Assembly (NCBI GenBank): GCA_905182995.1
Contig: CAJJDP010000087.1
Coordinates: forward strand, 242,829-306,828
DNA from: Paramecium octaurelia
Lineage: Eukaryota > Ciliophora > Oligohymenophorea > Peniculida > Parameciidae
Length of the DNA stretch: 64,000 nt
Reading direction: 5' to 3'
Shown here: positions 34,689 through 47,941 of the stretch, piece by piece
Layout of the letters: every line of letters begins with the position of its first letter
How positions within the stretch are numbered: the stretch's first letter is position 1
The notes under the pieces: generated by a model
What the model was told of the DNA's origin: nothing
Databases searched by the model: none
The model's input: only the letters and a program-made list of their open reading frames with translations
Position numbers and translations under genes: made by a program

Positions 34689-37335
34689 TCAATAATTTGA
34701 ATCCCAATTAGGATCTCTTGCTTTTTCTTTTTTATAAGGTGCCCCGATTGAATTAATTTCTTTTGACGCCAATTTACCACTGGTGAGGGCAGTCTATATA
34801 TCCTTCTCCTAAATCATTCTTGATTTCTTGGGTACGAAAGGAGCCTTGAGTTCTTTATCCATCAACTTATCCTAAGCCAATATCAAATGAAAGTTACCCA
34901 ATCAAATTTATCAAACCAAGAATTCGCCTTTAAAGAAGCATACCCTCCACCCAAACGAGCCTCTGGTGTTTTCAATAGCAATTACTCAATAAACTTTTTG
35001 GCCTTCTTGTCTTTCATAAAAGGAGGGAAGGTAATCGATTTTTTTTGAATTTCCTCATAGATTTCATACGGATCATCAGCATCTTCCGCATAAGGTACTC
35101 CGCCACACATAAATTCATACAAACACACTCCTATCGACCAAAGATCAACAGTAAATGTGTATCCCTTACCTGTAATAATCTCTGGAGCCATATAATGAGG
35201 AGTTCCAATAATAGTGTATGTTCTAATGGATTTCTAATTCAAAAACTTTGCAGTTCCCATATCTATCATCCTCAGATAACCCTAATGGTTCACAATTGAT
35301 AAGATACCTTCTCATCAACCATGATGTTCTCTGGTTTGATATCTCTGTAAATAATTTACAATTTATGCAAATATTCTACACATATCAATAAAGAACCGAT
35401 ATAAAACTGGGAATCTACAGTTGTCAACAACCCTATTTCTCTAATGGCATCGAATAATTCCATCCCCTTAATAAACTCTACCAAGAAATAAATGTAATTC
35501 TAATCCTTCATACTTTTATAAAATTGCATCAAGAATGGAAAGTTAATTGTTGACAAAACCTGTTTTTCTTACTAATTTTATATAACATTTCATTACAGCT
35601 AAATGTCTTTCCAAGTGTTATTCAACAATCTGAGCCTTGCTGATACATTTCAATGCATACAATTTTTCATCTTAAGCTGTTCTCACCAGATAAACATTAC
35701 CAAATTACCCTTAACCTAATTTCTTGATACAAATTAAGTTATCTAATTTTAAGTTCGAATAATCTCTCTTTTATTATTGTCCGCTAATCTTATTTAAATA
35801 CTTCTATTCATGTGAATTTTCATTCTTCTATATCATCTACTCCACACTACCTCCGATCATATCAAAAAACATCTTGATTTCAAATTCTGCAATGATTGAT
35901 TCATCTGTTTACACTTAAATTGCCTCAGGAAGTTTGCTGTCTTAATTTTATGATTTCAAAAACTATTCTCCAAAGATTTTGCCTTTGCCCAATACCTATT
36001 GTTTAGAGGGCATCTATAGACCTTATAATTACGAAATAAAGTGTTACTGTCGCTATTTCTCCTTCTAAGATTATATAAACCTTAGTGCAAGGCTGTCCTG
36101 CCTTAATAATAACTTCGTTCTTCTCATAATGCACTTATCTAATGTTCTATAGAATCTTCTCAATCTAAATTGAAGTTAATTTTCCCAATAAAGGACTCTG
36201 TTACAAGGCCCATTTTTAAGTGTTGATGTACTTGACAGTCTATATTTTTTGGCCTAATATTCTCTGGATATCATCCTTTGACAAAGAGAGACATCTGACT
36301 TCTTCTTCAGCTGCCTTGACTGTAGCAGCTCTTTAGCAACTTTAATACAAGGCAGCTTCACCAAAGGATTCTCCAGAGCTCATTTAAGATACTTCTTTTT
36401 CTCCCTTGATGATTGCCACCTTTCCCTTTTTGATTATGTAAAATGAATTAGCCACATCCCCTTCAGAGACTATGATTTCTCCTTTTTTAAAAACCGAAGT
36501 AATTAAAACACTGGAAATTGCATCTCTTTATTCTTCAGTTAAAAAAGCTATAATATTAATTGATAAAAATTACAAAAAAATTCGACCTTCTTCATAAACT
36601 CTCTATTTTCTTCGTAACTCCTCTAATTTTGCTATTCTACTACCTTCCTAAAAGTGTTTCTGTCTATGGCCCAAAATGCACAATCTAATCATATATATTT
36701 TAAAGTATATACCTCCAACGGCTCTGACACTAGCACTCCTAGGCGCATTGTATAACATAGCCAATTCACCGAAGGCGTCTCCACTCTTCAGCGTTTTTTT
36801 AAGTTCGCCATTAATGATAATCTGACATTATCCTCTCTCGATCAAAAAATAGGAGCTAGCCTTATCTCCTTACTTGAAGACGAATTGGCCATCAGGAACG
36901 GTACAATAAAACATTTAATCAACCACGTATTCTATATCACTCTAAGGCACCGATTTAAAGATGAAGTGCTCATTGAAGGCATTTAACATTAATTAGTAAT
37001 CGAAAGGGGACTTTCGCTTATCTAGTTTCTTGATATTTTCAAATATTTCCACTGTATCTGAGACTGCATTAATCTTGGCCTACTTCTTTTTATCGCCTCG
37101 TTTTAGCTATTGTGAATAATGGAGGCAGTACTTCGATTTATTACACTTCCTAAACCTGCTGATCATCATCTCCATCATCATCATTTTGTTTATGCGTAGT
37201 TTTTTTGGTTACAGTCGTTCCATTCTAGTGCGGAATAGTTATGGTGTCTCCTTTTTTATTTGCGACCTCACTTCTCCCTGACATAAGTTCCATATTCTCA
37301 GTAGTGAATTATTGACAATGACATGCATTTCCCAT
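34689..37335 (-). CDS. cGMP-dependent protein kinase (PKG)
   Basis: About 818-823 aa; introns 34872-34897, 35282-35307, 35572-35596, 36014-36047 (or -36032), 36548-36573, 36685-36712 and 37107-37131. Starts MGNACHCQQ, a myristoyl/palmitoyl signal. Three cyclic-nucleotide-binding domains follow: FGELAMLYNAPRSASV and FGEAALYQSCQRAAT keep the phosphate-binding Arg, while the third (KIFGEQFLKSQ) lacks it. The kinase domain has LGQGQFGNVY, YALKCISK, IIYRDIKPENIMVD, IDMGTAKF (DFG as DMG), GTPHYMAPEI and LWSIGVCLYE, with an AGC-type C-terminal tail. PKGs in alveolates control calcium release, ciliary motility and secretion. The fourth intron has two possible donors differing by five codons. Confidence 0.92.
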
Positions 37336-37839
37336 TTATTTAAATAAAATACTATAATAATCAATTTTAAGTTACACCATATGAAACATGGTTTCTGTGT
37401 TAAATCTTCTACCTATCAAATATTTGATTAAAAACTATATTTTTAAGAACATTCCTTTAAACCTTATTAAACAATACTCAAGAAGGCCTTTCATGATTGG
37501 AAATATTCACAACTTCATCCACTCTACTCTTCTTGCATATTTTAGAATATCCATCTGATATCCAAGATGAGAAGATTTGCTTAGACAAATGTAATATGAA
37601 AAACCACACTTGAGATGGTAAAATATACGACTTCAAGGAATTTAAACATTTATCAAAAGAAATCTTGCCATATATATAATGATTGTTTAGACATCACTAG
37701 TTGGATGGGAAGATAATTATTTATGTAAAAATAAATATTTTTAGTTATCTTAATATCCAGTAAAATGGGGGGGGATTAATTCATACTTATTGGGTTGCTG
37801 AAATACAAAATCTTAAAATATTAATCAAGTATCATATTC
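37336..37839. other. Intergenic stretch with a run of eight G
   Basis: Upstream of the PKG start and downstream of the small Cys-rich gene. No supported ORF. G8 at 37767-37774 is striking in such AT-rich DNA but is not a telomeric repeat array. Confidence 0.55.
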
Positions 37840-38619
37840 TCAAGGGGTTTAGGTTGATGGAGGCGTGTAGTCTTTGCAAGCAACACAAACACCTTTAGTT
37901 GAATCCCATATATAATTATAGAAGGAATTGACTAAACAATTAGAGAAATCCAAATGGGACACATCTTATGCTTCCATGCATTTTACTCCATCCCACATGC
38001 ACAGAAGAGGACTATCTTCAATGAAGTTCTGTCTCATTAATACGCATGTGCTCTCGGAGGTGAAATCGGAACAAGTGATCATCTAACACTTATTATCCTT
38101 CCATTAACATCCCAATCCCTCTCCAAAAATGAAACATAAGTCTTCGTTAAGCAATGTGTCACAGTATCTAATATCCACAACATTACAGGTGTCATTGTAC
38201 CAATAACACAGTCCCCACTAAGTTTAAAATCCAATGCAATCATCTTAAAAATTTCCACAGGGTGCTAGCTCGTAATCTTTGCAATAGTTTCCGTTTTCTG
38301 TTGGCATGCAAAACAAATTTAAATCTTGATTTCCAATTTTATAGCAATCATAAGGGTCGTTCATGTAATAGTCAGAGCATTTTGTGAATTCGCTACATGT
38401 AGAGACATTCCATGAGCAATGAGATACAGAGTTGCATTTATCCTTGTTATAAAATTGGGTACAACTTCTGTCTTGACAAATTTGGTTACTCCAAATGCAA
38501 TTCACCTATTCCATGCATGTGGTTTCGGTGGAGAATTTAGAGCACGTGCATTGCTCTTTGTATGATACGGGTATTGAGTGACCTAAAAATAATAGGCATG
38601 ATAAAACAAAAAAGTTCAT
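37840..38619 (-). CDS. Small secreted cysteine-rich protein related in style to the surface antigens
   Basis: 259 aa, no intron. MNFFVLSCLLFLGHSIPVS is a signal peptide. The mature part carries Cys every 5-15 residues with recurrent C-x-W and Asp-Tyr contexts (CIWSNQICQD, HCSWNVSTC, CKDYELAPC, CQWKDNKCQ, CMWDGVKC), the same periodic style as the giant antigen 3 kb away, ending VCVACKDYTPPST. Unlike the giant protein it has no hydrophobic tail, so it should be secreted, not GPI-anchored. Possibly a mini-antigen or extracellular matrix protein; function unknown. Confidence 0.8.
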
Positions 38620-38793
38620 AAAAATATATATTTAATTTAATTTTATATTGTTCGCCTATAAATACAAGGGGTACTTCTGATTAAAGACGAGTTTTAAAAT
38701 AAAAGGAGTGTTTTAATGAATTTTGAATTATTATTATGAATAAGAAATAAGGATAATACATTGTAATTGAGTATAATTATAATAATTTAATAA

Positions 38794-41278
38794 ATGTATT
38801 TCAGAAAAGAGAGAGTGAAACTTCACGGCAAAACCAACTTTGAATATAGATCTCTCGGTAGGAAAAGACCTGAGGAGGTGCCGAGATTAGAGTTTCTGTC
38901 ATCAGCAAGGGAATAAAAATTCGATGAAGTAATCGCCAAGAGATTAGCAGCTACAATCTAAAACCCACTCTCTCAATCTCAGGAATTCTATAAGAGTGCT
39001 CATAAAACCATGAAACAACATCCACAAATAAGTAGGCCCAGGTACATTTTTATAACAAAGCAAGATTTGCACATCTTGAAGAGAAACCAAGACGAAAACC
39101 AGTTTGGGTTGGTGACTCGTATTTAGTCTACACAGATGTCGAAGGGAGAGAAGATCAAAGAGCTCATCAGGATCGATCATAATCAAGTACAAGTATGTTG
39201 TTATTGCAGCTACGCTCAAGGCTGATCTTGCTTAAGCCAAAAGAGATGAGCATGGTTAGGCAATACAGGAAACCTAATTGGTGGGAATGGAAGAATATGC
39301 TAAGAATACATTGGAGGGAAAAGTCGACTTAACTAAAGTAAAGGAAATTAGAAGGGCCATTAGAAGGAGATATGCAAATCGTAAGAATTTTTAGAAGATA
39401 TTTACACTTTGGGATGAAGAAGGGAAAGGCAAGGTTACAGTTAAGAACATTTATCATATGATTAAAAAATTAGGCTTAAATATGAATTTAGATGAGGTTC
39501 GTGTGTTGGTAGCTAGTGCTGATGAGGATTACAGTGGAGATTTGAATCTGGATGAATTCATGAATTTGATATTTAATGACAATGAGGCCTTGAATGTTGA
39601 TTTGGGAAAGCTGAAGACTCTGAATGGAGAGTAGGAGTAATTGCTATTAGAAGGTGAAGATGATTAAATACAGGATGTATTGAGGGAGAAAATGCAAGAG
39701 CAGGTTGAAAATAGATAATTCAATTAATTGAATTTGATATTGAAGAATAAGTTATCTCAATTGAACAATGCCTTTTAGGAGTTGGATCCCTCCAAATAGG
39801 GACATGTCAATTTCGAGAGGTTTAGTGAAGCTATTTAGAAGTAATTCATTATATTGAGAGTAGATTACAAATATCTGAAAAGATTGTTAATGATGATATA
39901 ATCAAGAAGTTTTATGATAAATTTAAGAAGGATGAATATTAAATAGATTATAGGAACTTCCTAAAACATTTGAAAGAATTTGAATTACAAAGTCAATATG
40001 TGTAGAAGGAAGAAAAGAAACAGAAACCAGTTATGACAATCTCGTTGAATCCCTTGTAAGAGGAAGAGAAGGTGCACATTTTTGATTGCACTAAAATCAA
40101 TTCTCATCACTTAAATAATCTAAGATAAAGAGCAACAAGAATGATTAAGGTATTGCAAAGATATCTGCCTGAAAAAACATAATTTGTAGAATAGATACTG
40201 AATCCCCTCAAGGAGTAATACGTAAATGCACCAGATCTCACTAATCAATTATAATCTTATCTATCCAATTGTGGAGAGAAGATTGACACTAAAGATCTGG
40301 GAGCATTGCTCTCCATAATTCAATACAATAATTTATAAGTACCAAAAGATATGGTGGGCTTTTATGTTTATGAGGAAGGAGACGATGACTTTTATGAGAG
40401 ATGCTCTTAAAAGCGAAAAGGTCCTGCACCATTAAACAAGGCTGTAGAGGTATCTCTGCCAGCTCAAGACACTCAAAAATCTTCCTTCTATGATCCAGGA
40501 TTCGGATTATCATCTTTATCTAACAAATTTTCTCCTGAAATGGGTCAAATGTTATCAAAAGTGGAGTAATGTATCTTTAAGGCCAGTGCTCGACAATATG
40601 ATATCTATAATTCTTTCGATAAAGACAAGGATGGTAAATCTTAATTCAATAATAGGTTTTATATCTCATGAGGACTTGAAAAAGAAACTCTAAGAATTGC
40701 ATATTTTGTCAAATGATGAAGAATAATTACTCATTCATTATTTGGATCCGGAGAAGAAGGGTTCAGTCAACTTTCAAGAGTTTTCATCCAAGTTGTACCC
40801 TGGAATGACATTATACGATAGCAAGGGATGTGTTGGAGTAGTGCCTTCTCTTTATCCTGCCAAAGAAAGAAATGAAAATATGAAGACTAAATTACCATAA
40901 ATAACCAGATCATTCGAGGAAACTTCATAAAGCATGTAATTATTAAAAGGGGCTACTCGTTTTGGAGCAACTCCACAGCATAAAAACACTTTTTTAAATG
41001 TTTAAAGACCTCCGTAGGATTCTGCTCTATTTTTGAATGAGGATGGAAGATTTGAGAAGAATGCTCGTTTGCGATATTTGAGGGAAGACCAGGAGAAAGA
41101 GAAGAACATTTATGAGAATAAGCTAAATCGAATTCGAAAGCACCAGAATGAAATATAGGAGCGAATCGAGTAGAACTATTAAATGACATTATAGAAAGAT
41201 AATGAAAAGTGTAAGGCAAAAGGTTTAGCAGCATGGAGCTATGAATAGAGAGCTCATATGCAAAATGAATGGAAATGA
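38794..41278 (+). CDS. Large EF-hand calcium-binding protein, possibly ciliary
   Basis: 797 aa; introns 39042-39064, 39187-39209, 39841-39863 and 40634-40655. Several EF-hand loops are readable: DEEGKGKVTVKN, DEDYSGDLNLDE (canonical), DPSKQGHVNFER, DKDKDGFISHED (canonical, interrupted by the fourth intron at the Gly codon) and DPEKKGSVNFQE. The C-terminal third has a GATRFGATPQHKNTF motif and a charged coiled coil (REDQEKEKNIYENK) of the sort seen in axonemal EF-hand proteins. Calcium control of ciliary beating would fit but is inference. The N-terminal 110 residues (MYFRKERVKLHGKTN) are basic and unrecognised. Confidence 0.85.
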
Positions 41279-41353
41279 TATATATATATTTATTCTTTAT
41301 ACATCAATATTTTGGTATAGAATTATATGATAACTATCAGTCCAGTTTCAATT

Positions 41354-44300
41354 TCATATTGCTATGATAATTAGCATAAGTATAATTGATGTAAATAATA
41401 ATTGATCTGTCTTTCCAGGTGGATTTTCATTATCTACTTGGGTTGGTATGCATTTTTCACATTTTGAAGTGCTAGGATTCCACCTATATGTTGAATGACT
41501 CTTATTGTAACATCTACTCTAAGAAAGTTAATATGGGAATCCTTGAACACACTCACTTTTAGATTTCTAAATGCATACAGTAACCTCACTTTCATCAAAA
41601 CTCAAGACAGGAGAACAATTAAGACTGTTCGAGCATTCTATTTTACTGCATTTCGTCTTATTAGTATCATTATTTGTATCACTAGTTTTTTCGTAAGTGA
41701 AACGACATACTTTTGATTTCTTGGAACAAGCTGTATAACTGTTATTAGCATCCTCACATTAAGTCATTTTTGAACATTTCTAATTATCGAACACGCATAT
41801 TCCATCGAGTCCATCAGAATCACAAGAAGTTTCAGTAGTGTATTCATCACAATTAAGTTTATTAAGACATCTGAAACCATTAGAAATGCAGCCAGATTTT
41901 AATTTAGAGCAGGCTTCAGTTGTGGTTTCGATGTAATCTATGCAATCTTTGGCTCGACACAAATTGGTACCTGAGGATTACTTTAAGGGTAAGGCAAATA
42001 TACAAGGACCATCAGTCCCTTCATAACATTCCTATTCAGAATATTGAGAGCAGAGTTTTTTATCGACACAATAAATTGTATTTGTAGTGCAATTTAATTT
42101 TGGGTTGTATGTGGAACAATATTAATAAGTCATATAGGGGACGAGAGGAATATTAGAACATTACTATAGACTGCAGGCAGGAGTGGCTTAAGATTCATTC
42201 CAAAAGCAAATACCATCTATTCCTGATGAATTGCAACCATATTTAGTCTTGTATGATTGACAAATACCTATTTCAATGCATCTTTAACCATCGGAAGTAC
42301 AGGTGTCTGAATATTATTGACAGTTCTCTTTGGTGCTGCCTAAAATATCCGAACATTTTCCGAATATCTAGCATGTTGGTTCTTAATTAGTTTATTCAAT
42401 GACCCATCCACATTAACCCTCTGTGCCTATTTTACAACTTGTGGAATTTGTATATTCAGAGCATTTTTAATATGAGATGCAATTAGTCCCATTGCTAGTA
42501 CAGTATTAAGAATACTCTTGGCATTCTGATAGAGTCGTCTTCTATATATCTGAGCACTATGAAAAAGTGACGCATGTTTGGGTGAGATTCATCCAAAGAC
42601 ATGGTTTTTTTTAGTAATCTTGAGTACATTTATCTTTGACTAAGAGATCCTCACAAGAATATTCTTTATAAGTACATCCTTGTCCTGAAGTTACACAATG
42701 TGGGGATAATTCGTAACAATAAATATCCTCATTGTATTAGGAAGGTGCATCCTTGCAGTCTTTGTCTCTACAAATAAAGGGTTCAAATTCACACTTTTTA
42801 GTATATTCAGAGGAGAGAGGATTGAGACATATAGGATCAAATTCCCAAACACATTTTTTAGAATATCCCAAGGAGATGGCACTGAGACATGCTAGTTTAT
42901 TGTAATATTTGTTGCAATGACTAATCTCGATACATCCATTTCCGGTGGTTGTACAATTTTGGTTCAAAGCTTAACATTCTTCATGTTTTTTTAATAGAAC
43001 ACTGGCATCTGAACATATCCAATCTCTGCATGATTTAGTCTAATAATCCCAACTACATTTCATATTGGAATTATTTAAACATTAAGAATATTTTGTGATT
43101 TGCATGCATACCTTAATGGTATTTATACATCCTTGTATAAATTAGCAATCAGGTCTTTCTTTACATAGTTGTTTAGATGATATCATTTCACAGGTACCAA
43201 TATCTATGCATCCATATCCTGTAGTCTTACATCCAGGTTTAAATTGATTACATTTCTCATCTGTATCATAATTATTTGGTGCATCAATGCATTGCAATTA
43301 TTTGCATTATTTTATAGAATCATCGACACCCTTACATGGTTTATCAAAAGCATCAAACAGTCTACAGGTTTTGACAGTTCCATAAAATTATGAGCAATAT
43401 CGCTTTGTCAGACATTAAAATCCATCACTAACACATCCTTCCAAAAAGGAATTGCACTCTATAGTATTTGTACCTCTTATCATATGACTGCATTCCCTAT
43501 CTATACAACTGGAATTGCTAGTTGCAGATGCAACATTCCAACAAGGTTTTGTGCCTTTTTCTCCTTTGAATAAACTGCATTAAGCCTGAGTTCCTTAATA
43601 ACTGGAACATGGTTGTGTATCTTCTATGCACCCACTTCCTTTGTTGACACAACCTGGCATGAATGTATTGCAATCAGAATCATTCGCGGCATCTGAGTTG
43701 TCAGAACACTACCGATCTCTGCAGAGATGAATATCAACAAGACTATCTGAGTAACATAATCTTCCATTCCCCTTAAATTTAGAACATGTTTAAAGATCAC
43801 CAATATAACTTGAACAGGGTTCCAAAGAAGAAATGCAACCTTTACCATTGGTTACACAACCTTCCAAATATGAATTACACTCAATGTCTGTAGTAGATTG
43901 CTAATCATGGAAACATTCTCTGACTGAACATCTTGTAATTAAATTCTATCCTCTGCACTTCTTTTAATTACCTACAAATTTCAGACAACTGGATTAAGAG
44001 CCCATAAAAGTGTTGCATGGTTGTGTTGAATCTGTGCAACCTTTGCCAGTAGTCACGCACCCCTTTAAAAATTGATCACATTGAAGATCATTCACTGCTG
44101 TTTAATTATCCGAACATATTCTGGCTCTACATTTCATACTATAATTGTTTAGATCCTAGAAACAAGTCTCACCACTTAGTGTAGTCACATTGAGACATTA
44201 ATCACTGCTGAATCCAATGTATTGTGAACAATAATTCTAAATGTTGATGCATTTGATGCCATCATAAGTACAATTTGGAGTCTACTTGTTGTTGACGTTT

Positions 44301-47300
44301 TTAACAATATATTTTTGACATATATCTGAACTATAAGCATGTTATTGATTTGAACATTCCTTTAAAATACAATTGATATCCAACCCTGAAGTATTTCTGA
44401 TATCATACCAACATTAATTGTTGCTTGCATCAGTCAATCCCTAACATACCTACTCAGATCCTATATAATCATTGCAGTTCGACCTTTGTTATATACATCT
44501 TGTACCATTAAATCTACAAGTAGATAAATGTTTATAACAATTTTCTGGTGAAGGGTCTTGAATCTCATTCTCGCATGATGCATTCACACAAATAGAACTC
44601 TCACCTTGATACCAACAAGACTCATTGGTTTTTGTTGTGACAACCGCACAAGCTTCCTTAGAAAATCCAACGTATTGTATGCAAGTATCTTTTGCATCTT
44701 AGCATCTGAACCCATTATATCTGCAAGTACTCAAATGGTCAATACATATCTCTGCAGAATAGAATTGTAGATTGTCTGAACAAGTACGATCTACACAATT
44801 CGAACTTTAATCCTTGTACCAACATTTTTCCTTCTTTTTATTCGTGACTTCCTTACATCCATTCAAGTTAAAATTAATATAATTATTGCAATTATCTTTT
44901 TCATCAACACACTTATTGTCACCATCAAATCTGCATGTCTCTAAATGAATTCTGCAGTTTTCATCGGAAGGATTTGTAATATTATCCGAGCACTCTCTAA
45001 TTTTACATTTCTAATCATTAGAACTCCACCAACAACCAGGTATGAATTTACACTCATTTTCACTCACATTTTTATAATCATTACAATTATTCAATTTCCT
45101 TATACACTTGGATCCAGTATAAATACAACTAGGATCAAGAGCTTTACAAATATCATTTGAATACTCTGCCAATGTTTCTAAGCATGTTCTGTCTTTACAT
45201 TTCCCATCCTTATCAAACCAACAACCCTTCCCTGTCTTGTCCTTTGCATCTTAACATCCCTATTCAGAAAAACCAACATATGTTGAACAACTATCCTTCA
45301 CCTCCTCACAGTTTTCGATTCCATTGAAAATACAGTTTTTTCTATAAGATGTGCAATCCTATTATGATTTAACATTTTGTGCATCTTTGCATAAACGATT
45401 TGTGCAGTATTATTCTTTGTCACTATATGTACATAAATCCCCATCTGCATTAACCAGTATTTAGCATTATTCTTGTGAGTATCCATAATAATAATCACAA
45501 CTATCTTCTTTTTCAATGCATTTCCCACCATCAAAAGCACAAATAGACAGATATTCTTCACATTCTTTTAAAGACAAAGGATTCTGTACATCTGAACATT
45601 TACGATCCTCGCAATAGTCTACCCTTACACATTGTAATCCATTTCCCCTATATTTTGCACATGTATCCTCGTCCCCTTCATAAGTATCACAAGTCAACTC
45701 TGCATCTTGACATCCCTTCCCATTGAATACACACCCTTACAAGAACTTGATACATTCATAATCAGTCTATGCATCAACATTATGACTACATTGTTTATCC
45801 ACACATTAACCTGAAGATACTTGCTCGTACCAACATTTCTTTCCATTTCCAACAAATTTAGAGCAATCATCTATTGAATTTCCAAAATATTGTGTGCATT
45901 GAGCTGTTGATGCTATACATCCAACTCCCTTAGTTACACATCCAGATTTAAACAAATTACATTCATAATCTTCCAATGCCACTGAATTGTCATAGCAGTC
46001 CAGTGGTCTACATTTTCCTGATTCCCCTAGATTTTGCGAACATTTGTTATTCAAAGCATAACACTATTCGGTATTTCCTTAAAACTCTTCACAACTTGCA
46101 TTTTAATCAACACAACCATATGTTCCTCTGAATTTACATCCCTCTAAAGTGTCATCACACTCTTTTTGACTTTTAGCAGATTGGTTATCTTAACAGGTTT
46201 TAGATCGACACTTTTAAGTCGCTGGATAATAAAGACATGGTATTTTACCATTATTACCCTTATAATTAGTACATGTATCTTCATCCCCAACGTATTCTTC
46301 ACATGGAGCTGACACATCCACACAACCTTATCCATTAGTGATACAATTGGGTAAAAATAATTAGCAATCCTAATTAGTTCGATATTGCTAACCAGCATGT
46401 TTGCATTATTTATCAACACAACTTGATCCTTCCCAAAAGCATTCAACATTTGATGAATGTCCAAGACACATTCCCTTTCTTAGGAAATACTTACATTCGT
46501 TTGTCACACATTATTCTGCCCATTAACATTTATCACTTGCCAAACAAGTTATCTATTGTAATGTATTTGGACAAGTATCAGCCGTGACACATTTAGTTCC
46601 ATTAGTCAAACAATAAGATTAAACACTCTGGCATTCCTAATTAGTTTTGAAATCAGCATTCTCACAAGCATTCACTGCACAATATCCATTTTCACCTATT
46701 GTACATCTGCCCTCTGTTCCTCTATACTTTTTGCACTTTTCAGCATCCCCTTTGTATTTATAACAACTCATCAAAACAGATGTACATTCAACACCATTAG
46801 AAATGCAATTAAACTAATATTACCCACATTCGCTGTCAGTTGAAAATAGGCCATCAGAACAAATCCTAGCCTTACATTGCTGTGACTGCTCTGTGTTTTA
46901 AGCGGTGCATCTTCCATCTGCTCCTATTCTTCTTTCACATTCTTATTTAGTGCCTGTATATGAATTACAATTCAATTGAATAGCCACACAACCAATCCCA
47001 GTAGTTTTGCATTTCGAAGAATAAGACTTGCATTCTTCATCTGTAGAATATTATTTTGGTGCACTTTCGCATTTCCTAGCTTAGCATTTACCCTTCAAAC
47101 CTTCTTCACACTTACCACTACTCCCTATGTATTTCAAACACTATTCCCCATCCCCTGTATAAGTATTACATGATTTCAATGCCTAATCCGTGCACCCAAT
47201 ACCTGTTGTTCTGCATCCTTTTCTAAAATACTAGCATTGTTGATCAGTATAATATGTCAATGGGGCACTTGCACAATCCTTATATTAGCATTTATCGCCT

Positions 47301-47941
47301 TTCTATTCACATAAGCCATCACTCCCAATCATACCATCACAATTTTTGTCATAATAATAACAATTCAGTCTTTTGTCTACGCATCCTCTCCCATTCGTTA
47401 CACATCCCTTCATAAAGGAATCGCAAGCATCATCAGTAATGAGCAACTCAGAAGCTTCATTGCATGTTTAATCTCTGCACACATTGTTTTCCCAAACACA
47501 TTTCCTTGATCCGGAGGAACTTATTACTGTACTACACAATTGTTCCTTTTAATTTTTAGAGCATTCCCTTGGTTTTATACATTGCACTCCATCACTTGTA
47601 CATTGTGTACTAATTAATTAGCATTCATTATGAGTAGTATAAACATAGCTAGTGCAACCACTAAAATGAACACAATTCTAGTTGTAGTAAGCACAGCCTA
47701 TTTTGTTACTACAATCCTCTTGTATTCGACCTTTGCAATAAATGCTCTCTGGTTTCGTTGAAATCGCTTACTCCTCTGGCTTCTATTAACAACTTTAATT
47801 CAACCATGAACATTCCAAGTTTTATTAGCAATCATTTTAAGATAACAAATGCTAACATTTGCAGGCTTCTGATACCTTTATTTGACAGTGAGTTGATACC
47901 AAGAAACCAAATAGAACTAAATGATACAAACTAACACTCAT
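41354..47941 (-). CDS. Giant cysteine-periodic surface protein (immobilisation-antigen-like, GPI-anchor signal)
   Basis: 2195 codons in one uninterrupted frame under the ciliate code. It starts MSVSLYHLVLFGFLVSTHC, a signal peptide, and ends GKTDQLLFTSIILMLIIIAI directly before TGA, a typical GPI-anchor cleavage signal. The body is a tandem series of ~70-85-residue cysteine units with the order C-x-D/R-x-x-C, C-x(6-7)-GC, G-x-x-C, C-x-Y-x-G, C, C-W (for example CYDNSVALEDYEC, KSGCVTKGVGC, CTQYFGNSIDDC, GKKCWYEQ), matching the Paramecium surface-antigen repeat. In Paramecium such proteins coat the cell and cilia and only one is usually expressed at a time. Whether this gene is a true switching serotype gene or a non-variant relative cannot be told here. 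Confidence 0.9.

Noticed and set aside
37767..37774. G8 run as a telomere remnant
   Set aside because: Single homopolymer, with no GGGGTT or GGGTTT repeats around it; genes continue on both sides.
42691..46464. Several 60-106-codon minus-strand ORFs of Cys-rich or hydrophobic text as separate genes
   Set aside because: They are fragments or frame shadows of the one 2195-codon antigen gene when read with TAA and TAG as glutamine.
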